A DNA stretch of 64,000 bases from Rhizopus arrhizus (GCA_024220505.1 JAKZZE010000003.1:1736001-1800000); one strand, 5' to 3'. Counted from the first letter of the stretch, positions 35,005 through 48,360 are shown. Notes: generated by a model not told the origin, from the sequence alone. A program made the numbers and translations.

Positions 35005-38000
35005 ATGATGCAATCCGTGTTTGCTAACTTAAAAAAGCCTAAATATAAGCCAGTTGATCTCAAAGCATTTGATGAAGCAATTTCAGAAGGAATCGCACGT
35101 GAATATCATTCATCACAAATCCTCAACGCAATAAATCAACGCAATGAATTCCCTGGTGCAGGTAGAGGCGCGAGCAGAGGTCGTGGTCAGTACAATCAAC
35201 CATATAGAGCTGTATCTGGAGGGCTTTTTCAAAACTCTGCCAATTTCAACAACACAAACAGAAACTACAGACAGTATAATCAAGGTAACCAGAATGATGA
35301 TTCATATATGGAGGATATTGAAACCTTTGACCAATACAATCAAACATATGGAAATGATGATTCATATATGGAGGATATTGAAACCTTTGGTCAATACAAT
35401 CAAACCTATGGAAATGATGGCTTATATGCACAAAGCACTGAAAAATTTGATAAAGGCCGCGCAAGAAACACCAACTTTAACAGAAGCTTTAATAATGAAT
35501 ATGGAAATGCTACTCAACCTAGCAAAGGATACGCCTACCAGTCATATCCATTGCAAGGACAAAGAAATGACAATATACCCCCTCAAAGCACGCCAGCTTT
35601 TGGTAGAGGTCGTGGAGCATTCTTAAACAATAACAACATACAAGAGACACTTGTCCAGCCCAAAGAAAGACATAGTAACAACATTTTTGCTTCAACTGGG
35701 CCAATCATTGGAAATGAATATGATAGCCACACTTCCTTAAATACGGGTGGTCCTGACAGAGGCTTTGGAGCCTCATCAAACAATATCAACACACAAGGAT
35801 GGTATGTTCAACCTGATGAGAGGCAAACTCATCAGCCATTCATATCAAAACAATCAATTCTTGAGCACCAGAGTGATAACCAAAATACTTCAGCTAAAAG
35901 TGGCTTTAATAAAAGTCGTCTAGGCTTCAATAATAGTAAAGGACAAAGAAACTTTGCTCAACCTAGCGAAAAGTCACTTGCATCAAGACAATCTACACCC
36001 AAATCCCAAAATGAAAATGTCAACCTTTCAAGTAACAGTGGTCTTGGTAGAGGTCGCAAAGGTCTTGAAAATAGAGGACGTATGAACATTTCTCAATCTA
36101 GTGAAGGGTATATTTCTCATCTATATCATCTATATCACAACAAAACTAACGTATAACATAGGCTTTTACAGACACAAACCAAGAACCAAGTACAAAACAA
36201 AAACCAATTGCAAAACAAGAACCAAGCACAAACAGTTACAGCTGCAGACAGAGCAGCTCGTTTTGGTACCACTTCCAAAAGTGAAATATATGCACAGGTA
36301 AATACGCTTGACTTTACATCAGTTCAGGAATATATTGAATACTGAGATATTATATAGATGAAGAAAAATCGTGTTGTTGAAAGGGAACAAGCTATCAAGG
36401 ACGGCCTTATCCCTGATCCTAATGCCCCGCGCCGGTTAGAAGACGCTATCGATTTCCGTGGCACATGCGAAACGAAATGCCCTGAGTTTGAGATGATTGA
36501 AAGAGAAATCCAAAACAATATTGATAGACTGGAGATGGATGAAAATGGAAACCTTGATAGGAACAAGGCAGTTAAGGCGTACAGACGATCAGCAGCTGGT
36601 AACGATCAACCACTTCCTGCTGATGTACGATCCCCAGAGGCTTTAATAGTAAGAATCCTTTTTTCTTCTTTTTTCTTTTTCTTTTCTTTATTCTGCTTTA
36701 CTCACTTGATTGTACTAGTCCACTTTGGATTATTTGATTAAAGAAGTCATGTCTAATTATCCATTAGAGAAGTGCCATGCGTTTATTCGTGATCGCACAA
36801 GATCCATCCGTCAGGACTTTACTCTTCAAAACATTCGTGATGTTACAGCTGTCGAAGTGCATGAGCGTATTGCACGATTCCATATCTTATGTTTGCATGA
36901 AATGTGTGGCATGGATGAAAGCAAGTTTAGTGAACAGCAAGAGACTGAACAACTTAGAAAAGGTAAACAATCTCTGCTTTAGCAAAATACGTATACCCTA
37001 AGCTTATCAACAAATCCATAGTTTTGCTAAGTTTGATGGAGTTTTATGAAGACTTACGTGAAGAGGACATTGAGACTCCAAATGAAGCTGAGTTCAGAGC
37101 TTATTATATCATCACACACATTAGAGATAAAGATGTTGTCAGACAAATTTCCTCACAACCTGCTCACATATTCAAACACCCCTATGTCAAACAAGCTTTG
37201 AAGTTCCATGCCATGGCACAGCGAAGTAATGAAATTGAGGAGACATCATCCAGACGTAACAAAGCAGAAAATGCGTTTGGAAGTCAAAACAATTACGCTT
37301 CATTCTTCAAGTTGGTTGCTGACCCACACACATCATTTCTAATGGCATGCCTTTTGGAAACACATTTCCCTGAAGTACGCAAAGGTGCTTTGAAGGCCAT
37401 GAACGTGGCTTATATGGCAAGGGCTGCTGGTGTAGAGGCTGAATATGTTCGCAAAGTATTGTGTTATGACAGCTTGGCTCAGTGCCTTAAAGAAGCGAAG
37501 CATTATGGTATCGGAATGGATATGTCATTGAAAGAACCCACGCTCTTATTTGGCCTTAAGCATTATGAAAGCAGAGCTCATGTCTTCTTGGGTAAGGATG
37601 GCTATCTTTAAAGTATATGATATGCTAATACTTATTTTAACCTACTTTTATAGAACCTTTGTCGTATCTTGCTCAAAGAAAATCTGTTTTCCTTGTAGAA
37701 GCTAAAAAAGATGGCAAGACATTTAGTGAAATAGTCAATGGGTACGAAGCTATCGATGAGCAGTCGACATCCATAACACATGCGGCTGTATATACACAGC
37801 ATAGGGTTCCTATTAATGAGAGTGAAGCCCGACACAAGTCAGCTGCAAAGGCGCTCGAACTTCAACGTAAAAGGGATTTACTGATGAAAAGAGCTCAAGA
37901 AGCTGAGGCATTAGCGGCTGAAGAAAGAAAGAAGTTACAGGAACTGATGGATCTAAGAAGTATGAAGTCAAGGAAGGGCATATCACAAGTAGATGATGAA

Positions 38001-39541
38001 CCTAAAATGCATGCGCAGCGAAGAGTGCCAGAGTATTACTATTCGGATTGGCTTATGTTAGGTTTTGAGTCAAACTCTCTCAAGCGGGCACGGCTCGAAG
38101 ACCAATATATGGTAGAAGAACAACAAATTCTAGAAGAGCAGCGAAGATTAAAGCATCGACGAAGGCTAGAAGAACAACGAATGCTAGAAGAGCAACAAAG
38201 GCTAGAAGAGCAACAAAAGATAAAAGAGCAAATCAGAATTCAGGCAATCAAAAGGAGAAATGAAAGGAAGCAAAGAACAGATGAGAGAAGACAAAGACTG
38301 GATAGAAGAATGCAAAGATTGGAAGAGAAGCAAAAGGTGATGGAAAAAAGGAAACAAATAATGGAAGAAAGAATAAGACAATTTCAAAGTATAAATGAAC
38401 AGAAAGTCAGGCTACTATGTGCAAAGCTACCTGAACCAAGCTACTATGTTGACAGCAAAATAAGAGTTAAAAAGCAATTCGAATTGAGGAATGTCTTGAA
38501 GAAAAAAGCTGGTGTTTGGCTGAGAAGGGTGCGTGATAGGATTGCAAAGAGAAATACAGAGCATCGCATCCTCAAGAGCAAGAGGGAGCTTAGTTGGATT
38601 TTAATGAAGAGTAATCCATATTGTAAATTCGATTATCTTAAAAGCAATACGCCAAAGGTCAACAGTGCTGAGATTGATAAAAGAATTCAGCAGAGCTTGG
38701 CTGCAGACCATGTAGTGATGGAGAATGAAAAGGTAATGATAAATAAATAATGGATGTCACTGAAATATGATTAACGTCTTTTATAAAGGTCGCTGAGTAC
38801 AATAAAAACTCAGTATGGGATGCTGAAGATTTTGGCCTGGGTATATCTAGACGTATTTTACATCAAATACACGATTTCAATGCAAAACATCCAAATATAT
38901 CTCAAAAGCTAAATTGGCAATTGATAATTTGTACAGAAGATACTCAATTGCAATCATCTGCTTGGTTCAAGCGCAAGTTTAATTTGGATGATGAGTTCTT
39001 AAGAAACGTTGATCACTACACCACCCATAACATCACAAGCCGAATGGTTGTACCAAATGCTTACCCGATAACCAGACCTATTGCAGAAGAAATAGGTGGC
39101 GTTGTATTTGCTATACCTGAGCAAAATGGTACGGAGACGCCAGAAGAGAGGTAAGTAAAAGTATAGTCTTTTAAGCATAGTATTTAAGGAAAATCGTCTT
39201 TTTAGGGAGGAATTCTGGGTAAGGTGCTCTAACCGATTGGCAAAATTAGTGAAGGAGATAAGTATCTTTAATCCAACTGCACAATTCCCCATTTTGATAA
39301 CTTACTTCCCTATATCAAACGAAACGGAAGCAACACTGAAAACGGTAGGCTTGATCCAAAACGTAATATTCATTTCTTTACTCACACATTTCATTAGATC
39401 CCGCTTTTGTGGGAGCTGTCAAAATATGAGAATGTTTCCGACTTTAGACTCCTTATTATGAAACAGGAAACGGTGGCAACCAGAATTGTGGACGAAGTAA
39501 ACTGGCTTGCTAGTCAGTCCATAATCCAATTGCCACTGTAA
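35005..39541 (+). CDS. SAC3: SAC3/GANP family mRNA-export protein, copy 1
   Basis: Scaffold of the TREX-2 complex, which couples transcription to mRNA export at nuclear pores. Exons are 35005-36107, 36162-36297, 36358-36648, 36719-36962, 37022-37591, 37654-38732, 38789-39150, 39206-39344 and 39398-39541; 1355 residues. The N-terminal 410 residues are Asn/Gln/Gly-rich with GRGR and FG-type motifs, including a 20-residue tandem duplication (ETF-x-QYNQTYGND). The SAC3/GANP helical domain is about residues 430-790 (ETKCPEFEMIERE; LEKCHAFIRDRTRSIRQDFT). A Glu/Arg/Gln-rich coiled coil spans about 890-1030, where yeast Sac3 binds centrin and Sus1. The C-terminal part (LNWQLIICTEDTQLQSSAWF) resembles the GANP C-terminal domain; that is inference. 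It is paired with the copy at 49560. Confidence 0.9.
35296..35415 (+). repeat. 60 nt in-frame tandem duplication in SAC3 copy 1
   Basis: Two units of 60 nt start GATGATTCATATATGGAGGA and differ at a few positions. Copy 2 has one unit in the equivalent place, so the unit was gained here or lost there. Confidence 0.9.
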
Positions 39542-40904
39542 CTTGTGTATTTTTTTTTAAAAAATAAATGAATGTATTATATTTCATATAAACAAATACA
39601 AACGTATATGTGTGTATTCTTTTTTTTTTGGAAAAAGGCTTAAATGATTGTTGAAAAGTTGACATTAAAGGCTTCACATTACAATTCAACAGGAACAGTT
39701 TCATCAAAGATAGTGATAGTTCCATTAATAAACATTAGCATCAACTTGTAAAAAGCAGGACCTGAAGCAAGACATGGTGGATCGATGTACTATTAGCCAA
39801 ATGCTGGACTGAGAAATGGGACGCCTCCCCTCCCAATATCATCATAAGATGGTCAGTTCATGCTAGTTGAATATAGAGAATCTGGCAGAGTGACAGAGTA
39901 GCAGAGTGGTCTCCAAATTGCATGACATAAAGACAAAACCAATACAAGGCCGTTGAGCACCACAATTAAAAGTAGGTAGTGAAGCTTGATCTATTGGGGT
40001 TATGCTATCAACAGAGAAGCTTTGAACATACTGGGGTCAAGGATCAGGAGCCTAAAGGCTGTGTAACCACGTAGACAGATAAGATGCGTAGGAAGAATTA
40101 AAGTCTTCTAACAGAATGTGCCGTGAAAGAACAACAACAAAAACAACAACAACAAAAAAAAAAGTAGTCATCTTGCAAAACATGGGAGAAAAACATAGAT
40201 CGTGTATTGCAAGAGATAGGAATATAAAAGACAGAGATAGCCATAGACTAGAAGATATTTGATTTGTGAGTGATCACAATAGTAATAATACACCCGTAAA
40301 TACTGAACGCTGTATTGGAAAACGACAAGATAAAGTATGGGAGAAATAGACTAAACCATAGAGAGACAATCAGATGCTAATGGAAGCTTGAAATTACGTG
40401 TGGAATAGACCTTGCAACGAAGATATGTTAGCATAAGCTCCTTGTAAAGCCAATATATCAAGCGTGTGATTTAATAAATATCAAATGAACTAAGAACTAG
40501 AAGACGGATCGGCAGATTTGGGAAGACCTCGACAGTTTACAATCGCAATTCTTAAAAGAGAAAAGGTACCCGAGTTTGGGTGTTGTGCAGGTATGTTAGC
40601 ACTCCATTGAGAAAACAAACAGTATGGGTCTCTAGGTCCATAAATAAAGGGACCAGATGGTTAAAATAATTGGGATTAGACCTCCCTAAGCTTTATCTTA
40701 CCCGTGCTAAAAATCAAAAATAGCAGAAGATCTGCCAGGAGAATTTATTATATCTTCAACCATATCGATATTACCTGTGTCAATTGGTTGTCTGCCTATT
40801 GGCTCCATTGTTAATTCGTCTTTTTGTATGGGACTAATGCCCAACAACATTAGCAAGTTTCGCATGGCCTAAAGGATTCTTCAAACAAGTCCTAGTTTTA
40901 ATCG
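39542..40904. other. Intergenic region after SAC3 copy 1
   Basis: The first 100 nt is a 3' UTR still alignable with copy 2 but diverged (shared CAAATACAAACG). The rest is AT-rich with a CAA/AAC-rich stretch near 40130-40160. I see no gene. It is probably eroded transposon DNA. Confidence 0.5.
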
Positions 40905-41930
40905 TCACATTTCCTGCCAACTGACAATGTGGAAAACAGCAAGAAAAGAGAGCTGTCTCATCAAGAGAAGATGGTGAAAGCGTAACAGTTGATTTGGATT
41001 AAATGGCCATTCTCGACACTGAAGCATACTTGATTCTTTGCGTATCCGAGGCAATAGGAACATGTTTACCCTTGGCTTCGACTGTCGAAGGAGAAACAAG
41101 GACAGTGGCGGAATTAGCGTGGTGAATGAACGAAGAAAGAACTTGAGACGAGAGTTCTTCCATAATCGACTCATAAGACTTGTGGCTCTTCTTATCGTTA
41201 CCTTCATTGCGACAATGACAGGGCTTAGATTCATTTATCTTTCCATGACAGTTGTAACAAACGACTTAGAAGAGCTTTTGGAAAATTAATCAAGGCGTTG
41301 TCTACCATGGCAATAGCGACAATAAGGGTCCATAGATTTTCAATCAGCATAAAATCCAACAGAATTAAGGCTCGACTCTTTAAAAAAAAATCTGCATAGT
41401 TCCAAGAGATCACATAAGACAGCTTCGTAGAGGGCTCAGACTTTTGGAGCACCAGAACAGCATGCCCATGACCTGAGTATACGCCAATTAAGCCATAAGT
41501 TATTCCTCAATTTAGAGCTTTTCCAAAAGAAAGTCTCCCATGTATGTCAACTTGTAGTTCAAGCAGACCTCCGTCACCACGACCATATTAACAAGGCAAA
41601 TTAGCAAATGAAATTTTAAGAATACTAGCATCAGTGGCCATGAAAGGCAACCGATGAAAAGTTGACCAAAAGATGGTAACTTAATGCTGTGACTGAAAAT
41701 CATCTCCTTGAACAAAGGGGAAACAATAATCTTGGCAAAGACGTTATGAAAACCACGGCGAATGACATCTTCTACACTCCACATGCGTTTGCTGTCTTCG
41801 TAAGCAGCAGCAACTATTTGTAGAAAAAAGAGTTTGTTAAACACAGTGGTGATGTTAATAAAAAGAGAATCTGGTACAGCGTCTGTCAAAATAGGCTTCT
41901 CACTATAAGTCACAATCTGGCGCAATTGCG
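40905..41930 (-). mobile_element. LINE ORF1/gag-like relic with zinc-knuckle traces
   Basis: Minus-strand fragments in shifting frames. 41925-41512 is open (AAAYEDSKRMWSVEDVIRRG ... LTYMG). Next comes a stop-broken stretch with CRYCHGRQ near 41320 and CYNCHGK near 41250, followed by Lys/Ser-rich sequence to about 40990. An RNA-binding-like N part followed by CCHC-type Cys/His pairs is the usual layout of ORF1 in non-LTR retrotransposons. It is on the opposite strand to the RT relic downstream, so it is a separate copy. Family assignment is tentative. Confidence 0.45.
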
Positions 41931-42179
41931 ATTCAGAGGGAGAGGAATCATCAGCATTTCAGATGTCAGTGTTGGGAGATGTACGAGGATTAATTGATGT
42001 ATTGGATTTTTGAACATTATCCCTCCAAACACGAGCTCACAATTTACTAGAGTGTAGGATTGGCTGAGGAGGTTTGTCGGGAGTTGTCTTTTTTTAGTGG
42101 CAGATTTTTGTTAGCGGAAAGAGCCATGTCTTTAACTCATTAATAGAAACATGCTAGTTCAAATTTCTGTAAATTGCAC
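41931..42179. other. Junction between transposon relics
   Basis: No coding signal recognised. The boundary of the following Tc1-like relic lies somewhere here, but I could not define terminal repeats. Confidence 0.4.
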
Positions 42180-43010
42180 GCGACCTCTAGTTATGTCTGG
42201 ATATGAAACAAAAGAAAGTAAGGCATGGGGTTTTATCTTCTTCGAAAATACCACACGATTAGCGAGATTGTAGAACTTCTTGGCTTGAACATGGCTACTG
42301 TGCAAGATATAAATACTAAGATTGATAAATATGGCAGCCATTTGTCTCACCAGCGAACAGGGCAATCATTGAAAATAAATGAAAGAACCGAAAGACATTT
42401 GAAGAGGATAATTAGAAATGATCCCTTTGCCCCATAAAGAAATAAATATGGAACTAGCACAGCTGGATGTTTTTTGTTTGTATAAAAACTCTTCGATGGT
42501 AAGTTTTGCTGGGCGAAGGAATACATCAATTGGACCGAAGATCAATAGAGAAACGTTATTTAATCTGATGGGTGGCGCTTATGCGTGGAAGGCAGTAACC
42601 GCGGTAAAAGAGTGCACATGAAGGAAGGTGAGCATTATGACGAAAGAAATGCAGTATCTACAGTGAAGCGGGGTTAGTGGGGCTTTGAGTACTGTCCTGC
42701 TCAAAGTCCTTATTTGAACATCGTCGAACACGTTTGGAAGGCTCTTGAAAGGCAAATTGAGAGAAAAAGATCATTCGTCAAAAATTTGGATCAATTGAAG
42801 ATGGTTTTACAAGAAGAATGGGCAAGGCTGGATGATGAGTTTGCTGACCGGTTATTTCGAAGCATGAAGAGGCGATGTGAAGCAGTTATTAAAGCTAAAG
42901 GCGGCGTAACAGAACACCGAAAAGAATTTATCTATGTATTCTTAAAACAAACATCTGAACCTTTCTTTTCTCACAATTTGAAATCACAAGTTTAAGTTCA
43001 CACATATCGA
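42180..43010 (+). mobile_element. Tc1/mariner-like transposase relic, internally deleted
   Basis: A plus-strand helix-turn-helix region (ISEIVELLGLNMATVQDINT, then ERTERHLKRIIRNDPFAP) occupies 42250-42435. After stops and a shortened middle, the C-terminal end is clear: CPAQSPYLNIVEHVWKALER (D of the usual SPDLNPIE changed to Y), then QLKMVLQEEWARLDDEF and MKRRCEAVIKAKGG (about 42690-42915). The stretch between is much shorter than in a full Tc1 transposase, so one or more catalytic Asp regions are deleted. Dead copy. Confidence 0.75.
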
Positions 43011-43429
43011 TTAGCCTTGAACTTACATGCAACATTATTTCAAAATTGTTATTTCAGTATTTTGTCCGAAAACTTACTTGACATGATTACATATGCTATC
43101 ACTACTAGTACTACATGATTCAATTTCTTGCATACTGTAAATTCCATACTTCAACATGATCAGATACCATATGATTGGTGTATCCTGATGAGGGTTTTCA
43201 ATCATAATTTTCACAGAGCACCTAGGAGCAGTCGCACTTTTACATGAAATTATTAGATATAATGTTACTGGCATAACTTCGTTTATGCTAATTTCGATGT
43301 TCGTAACATGCTTACCTATTGAAGCGTACTGACAGATGATCTTCTCCTTGTCGCTGTGTCTCACAGCCCAAAATACAATGTTTCTCCGAATACGATCATT
43401 CTGTAGTTCTTACTACACTCCTTATAGGT
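43011..43429. other. Unassigned stretch between transposon relics
   Basis: AT-rich. A 96-codon minus-strand frame (43364-43074) has no recognisable family. Nothing else seen. Confidence 0.4.
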
Positions 43430-46400
43430 GAACAGCGCAATCCAAGCTTAGTAAAATATTCTAAATTCAGGCACGATCTAACCTCATTCTGTGAAGCAGC
43501 CGCCTAGTACTTCTCTACGTTGGATGCTCCTGCTCAATGGGAATACATCAAAATTGTTTTAAAAGGCTTTATTCAAAGTTTTTCTCATAAATTGCATATT
43601 AAAACACATTATAAAGAGATATATCCATGGTGATAACCTAGGTTTTCTTTCAGTAATAATAAAATAATAATGCTGCTATCACTTCAAACCATGTAGAATC
43701 ACAACTGGACCAAGTACCTGGTTTATCCGCTTCCGTCTTAGCTCTTAGGGTAAGCATACAATGTAAGGAACACGAATGATGTTCGAATTCGTACTTTTAT
43801 AGAACGATTAAAATTTGCCATCAATGGCAAGCTAGCCTCGAGCTTCAATCATCCGATAGTCACTAAATTTTCATTCCAGTTCAATAAGTGCGTCCAGCAG
43901 TTTTTTGAAAAGCTATTTTTAGCTGAACTCACTCAAACAGAAGCAATAGAAGAAGCTTTGAACAGTATTTCTCCATCGACATGCTTTAACGAAGACATTA
44001 ACGACTCAGTGGCATCTTCACTGGACTGAAGAAGAAATAGTATGTGCCGAAAACCCCAAAAACCAATATCCCAGGAGTTGATAGCATACCATATGAAATG
44101 CTTCAGCTATTGCTTCAGTACGTCTTTTAAAGAGGTTTATTCACAAGAATACTTGATCTACCACCAAGTAAGAGTAAGTTCCCCGCAACATGTCAACAAT
44201 CAATTGTTATTCTTTTATCTAAAAATGGAGATCGAAGCCAAATAAAAAATTGGAGCCTTATATTACTAATGTGTGTTAGCGTCAAAGCGTTTACTATTTT
44301 GTTGGAAACAAAGGTAAACAAGGCATTACCACATCTAATCGACGTACATCAGACTGAGTTTATACCTGACTGCTTCATCACCTATAATAGTGTTACCACA
44401 TAACTAATTATGAACATCACAGATCGCTTCAAGCTTCCAAAACAGCCCTTCTCTTGGATCAAGATAAAACATACGGCCGTGTCCATTCTCAGTTTTTGCA
44501 AGTTCACTTATAATGGTATAGCTTCTCATAATCTGTGGTCACAAGTACAGTGACCCACAAAACTGTCCCAATATTTTGCAATTTTCTCATCTACAGCTTG
44601 TAGCACTATGATTATCAAGCTAATGGACATCTTATTGTATATCGTTCAATAGCTAGGGCCATGTAGACGTAAACTGTAAGTATAAATCCCAATTTAATTA
44701 GCGCAGACAGAGATAGAGGACGTAGGAAATATGGGGTGCTTGAGACAGTTTTGTGAGCGTTTCAAAAAAAAGTAGGGTGGTTTATTTATTTTAAACTAAT
44801 AATATGTCTAGCGTTATTTAATCTTGATACACCGTTGCATACATTTGGGTATAATTTCTATGATTATTTGACACTCTTTTGGCTTCATTAAATCATTCCA
44901 AACTTTGATTGCAAGTTCATAGATTTCATCCATGCCTTCTGCGCTATTTCATAATCATTCAGCCTTCTTTTTAACAATGATGGCTTGTTTTCTATGGGTT
45001 TAAGATAGGAAACTATGCAAGACATTCCAAAATATTGTAGGGTTACTTTTTGAGGTGTTCTTTGACTAATTTGGGCGTATGCTTAGGATTATTATCATAT
45101 TGGATAGGCACCTAATGTTTTTCTATGACTAGCTTATTGGTGCAATACTCGAAAGTTAGCTCCAATTCATCTTCCAAAGTCTCTTTGTACAGTGTTTTGT
45201 TCATGCTGCCATTTGCCTTGAACACCTAATTGACCCCAGCATATATAATGGTATTGCGTAGCATAATATTGTCTCCACCATGTTTAACAGTTATCTTGAC
45301 ATTGTGAGATTTTAGGCTTTCTCCTGATCAAATTGAAGTCCAGGTGTGGCCATCCAAGTTAAGTCTATTAAACTTGCCTCAAATGACCAAATAACACGTT
45401 CCCAGCCATCTGACGTCCAACCTTGTGAGAAATGCACCAAGAGAGTCTCTTGCGGAAGTTCTTCGCATTAAGCAAACGCTTCTTCAGCTAATCAATCCCA
45501 CCAAGACCTGCCTTACGAAGGGTTTTGCGCATCGTTTCGGCACTTACCTTTTTTCTAGTGTCCTTTTCTAGTTTTTTAACATTTAAAGTACTAAGAACGC
45601 GGTTTTTGGTCACTTGGCGCACACATGAACATTCATCAGCTACACACAGCACTTTATGTTGACCCTTTTTTAGCTTTAAAAAATCAAAGCAATAATATTT
45701 CGGAACATCCCAACAACATTCTTGCTTAAACTAGTAAAGCCTTTCATTTTCAGATCTGGCTTACTTTGTTTAAGTGGAGATTAGTTGAACAACTGTATCT
45801 TGCGAGACTTGTTACATGTTGAAATATAATGAGAGGAATAAAGTTGTAGAAGCTTAACAACTTTGCAGTGTACACTAACTCGTTTAGAGATGCATAATAA
45901 GCTGTTATAAGCAATTTGGTACATGTATACTGCTTGTGGATCGATATTTCATCGTATTTCATACTTTTGAAAAGCCCACAAAATTGTCTCAAGCACCCCA
46001 CATCTCCTATATCCTCTATCTCCGTCTGCGCTAATTGAATTGGGGTTCATACTATACAGTTTACGTTAAAATGTTTGGGATATTTGTCCAATACTTTTGT
46101 TACATAAACTTGTGCCTGCCTCTTGACACATAAATTTGGAGCAACAAATAAAAACTTTTTTAAAAAAAAAAAGTTTGGGATCCTCAGTAAATTTTGTTCT
46201 TTCAATTGGCTGGGTAGAGCATCACGCAAATGTTTTTAGAGTTAACAATAAAGATATCTTTTTATTGAATAAATTAATCTGAAGCATTTATACATTTATG
46301 AAAGTTAATCAGTGAAAGAAAACTTCCAGTAAAAGCGGTTTCTAGTTAGAAGGTCCAAAGAAACCCAATCAGAGAGAGAATTGAACCTCAGATCAAGATG

Positions 46401-48360
46401 ACGAAGTAGCTTTGCTATTGAAGGATGTACATTAGCTTGATAACCATAGCCCTACAAGCCATAGAAGAGAAAATTGCAGAGCACCGGGACAGCTTTGTTG
46501 GGGGTCACTATATTTTGCTTGTTTTTTGGAACCTCTCCCTGCACTAATGTCAATAGAATTCTTACAGCACCGATCCAGCAAGCAAGAAGCCTTAGACGAA
46601 GAGGTCCCCCCCCCCTCTCTCTCTCTCTTATTCTTTTCAATCAAGCCTTTTTTACGGCTTATTTGATCTTTTCATTTAACTCCGGGCTTTACTTTCCATA
46701 AATCATTTCATCCAGGATCAATTAGGTTAGTAAGGTGATCGTCGACAATTAAAGCATTGGCCTATGCAGACGATGTCATAGTGTTTCTCAAGGACCAGTA
46801 GAATCACAAGCTCTGTTATTTTAATGTCTTTATACTTAAGAGATTTCAATATGCAACTCAAATACTACAAGGCACAGTCTGTTTCTCTTTCAGACAAAGA
46901 CCAACTAGGATGGCGCAACATGCTTAAACCCAGCCACACTCTCCAATGACATGATGAAAAAGTTCCCACTACTACAGTCTATTTAAACTACCCACTTTCA
47001 AACAACATAAAGCAAACATTCAACTATTTAGATAGTATCATTGTAGAATTTAAGTAGTATTTTAACATTCTATCATAATGAGAATTCTTATAGAGAAGCA
47101 GTATGATTGCAAACATACTCCTCTTAAGTCAAATATGGCATATTATACGAATACTATACCTTCTTCAGAGCTTCTTTCAACGAGTACACTCTGCAAATTA
47201 TGAATTTTTTTAAATGCAAAAACTTTCTATCTGTCAAGTTTTAAGATTGCCAGATACCCACAACAAGACCGTCCTGAATCTGGCCATATAACATTCATCT
47301 CTTCAGCTGCAATGACTCACCCAAAGCTCCAATCGACGCAAACAACTTCAACTTAGAGATTCTTTGCCACTAATCGTATGTGATACTATCTTTGTGTTCT
47401 GATATACACACCATCAGCGATTATACCTTTTTTTTTTTCAGAAAAGCGCAGCCTCGATCTTAAAGAACAGTTGCTTACAATCCATGTTCCGCACTCTAGA
47501 TCACATAGACTATGAAAGCAACTAGTCTGATCTGAATACCAATACAGAGGAAGAATTACATTTACTTTGATGATGCCCAGCTTTTTTCACATATAACCAC
47601 TCCCATAAAAACACATTTTGGAAGTTATTCTTTGTAAAAGATGTGTATGGATTTAATGTTATCAGTATCAGGCTAACTCTCAGTAAACCTTTCCTATCTG
47701 AACAGCAAACAAACAAGGTTGAAACATACCTCAATCTTACATGTACAGGCCAAGTAGTTGAAAAAAAATTGCCGTCCTCATAAGTTCGCCCAATTGCACT
47801 CTTGTAGGCTTTATACCCTCTTGTAGTTTTCAATGTCCTGTGCCTCATTTTGCCTCTCTTTTTATCTCGCCTATATCAGATGATACATAAGCCAAAAAGT
47901 TTTTCACCAAGTGTTTCAGAAATCTTGATATACTTCCTTTAGTCAGTAACCCATCCACGTATCCTAGAGCTAGCAAACCTTCCTGAAACAAATTTTGGTA
48001 TGTCTCAGTTCCTCACCCAGCACAAATTATTTTATGACGGCTTTACCATTCAAGACTAATTACACACTCTTTTTGCATAAAATCATGTCCAACTATATCA
48101 TAGATGAAGGATGCAAGCTGTGTGGTGCAATCGAAACAAATGAGCACTTTTTGTGGTTCTGCCCAATCAATCAGCCAATGTAGAATCTATTGGCGCATTA
48201 GTTCTTTAAACAGCCCTTGTTGTTATCTTTTGACCAAATATCTTGGCCGCCTCAAATAGTAACCAAAATATTATTGGTTTGGAAATTTGACCTCTTCATA
48301 TAATTGCTTGCAGTGTTTAAGTTTATGGAGACACCATTAGGAATACACTTTTGAAGACTT
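43430..48360 (+). mobile_element. Degraded LINE-type non-LTR retrotransposon, interrupted by a Tc1 element
   Basis: Plus-strand fragments fall in the right order for the second ORF of a LINE. The pre-RT region is LDAPAQWEYIKIVLKGF (about 43520). RT motifs are NIPGVDSIPYEMLQLL (44063-44110), SKNGDRSQIKNWSLI (44217-44260) and HQTEFIPDCFITYNS (44345-44392). After the inserted transposon comes APIQQARSLRRRGPPPLSL (46570-46625, a decayed RGLRQGDPLSP motif) and then the catalytic motif AYADDVIVF with YADD at 46763-46774. Near the end is a zf-RVT-like zinc motif, CKLCGAIETNEHFLWFCP (48112-48165). Many stops and shifts show it is dead. The endonuclease domain and 5' end were not found. Confidence 0.8.
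44548..46510 (-). mobile_element. Tc1/mariner-type DNA transposon nested in the LINE, both ends and TA target duplication present
   Basis: The ends are CAGTGACCCAC... (44548) and ...GGTCACTA (46510), flanked on both sides by TA (44546-44547 and 46511-46512), the standard Tc1/mariner target duplication. The terminal repeats are long: 44548-44765 at the left; 45973-46065 plus about 46425-46510 at the right, where about 350 nt of extra DNA splits the repeat. Each repeat starts and finishes with inverted copies of an ACAAAACTGTC core. The minus strand inside carries a broken transposase: AETMRKTLRKAGLGG (about 45540), TSDGWERVIWSFEAS (about 45400), QYDNNPKHT (45101-45075), ILECL. Stops in every part show it is inactive. 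Confidence 0.85.

Noticed and set aside
35144..35626. 160-codon plus-strand ORF inside SAC3 exon 1 (and 49702-50124)
   Set aside because: Alternative-frame shadow of the Asn/Gln-rich coding sequence, which is supported by splicing to the SAC3 domain.
46200..46400. tRNA or tRNA-derived SINE
   Set aside because: An A-box-like GGCTGGGTAGAGC on the plus strand and a B-box-like GGTTCAATTC on the minus strand face opposite ways and do not form one gene.
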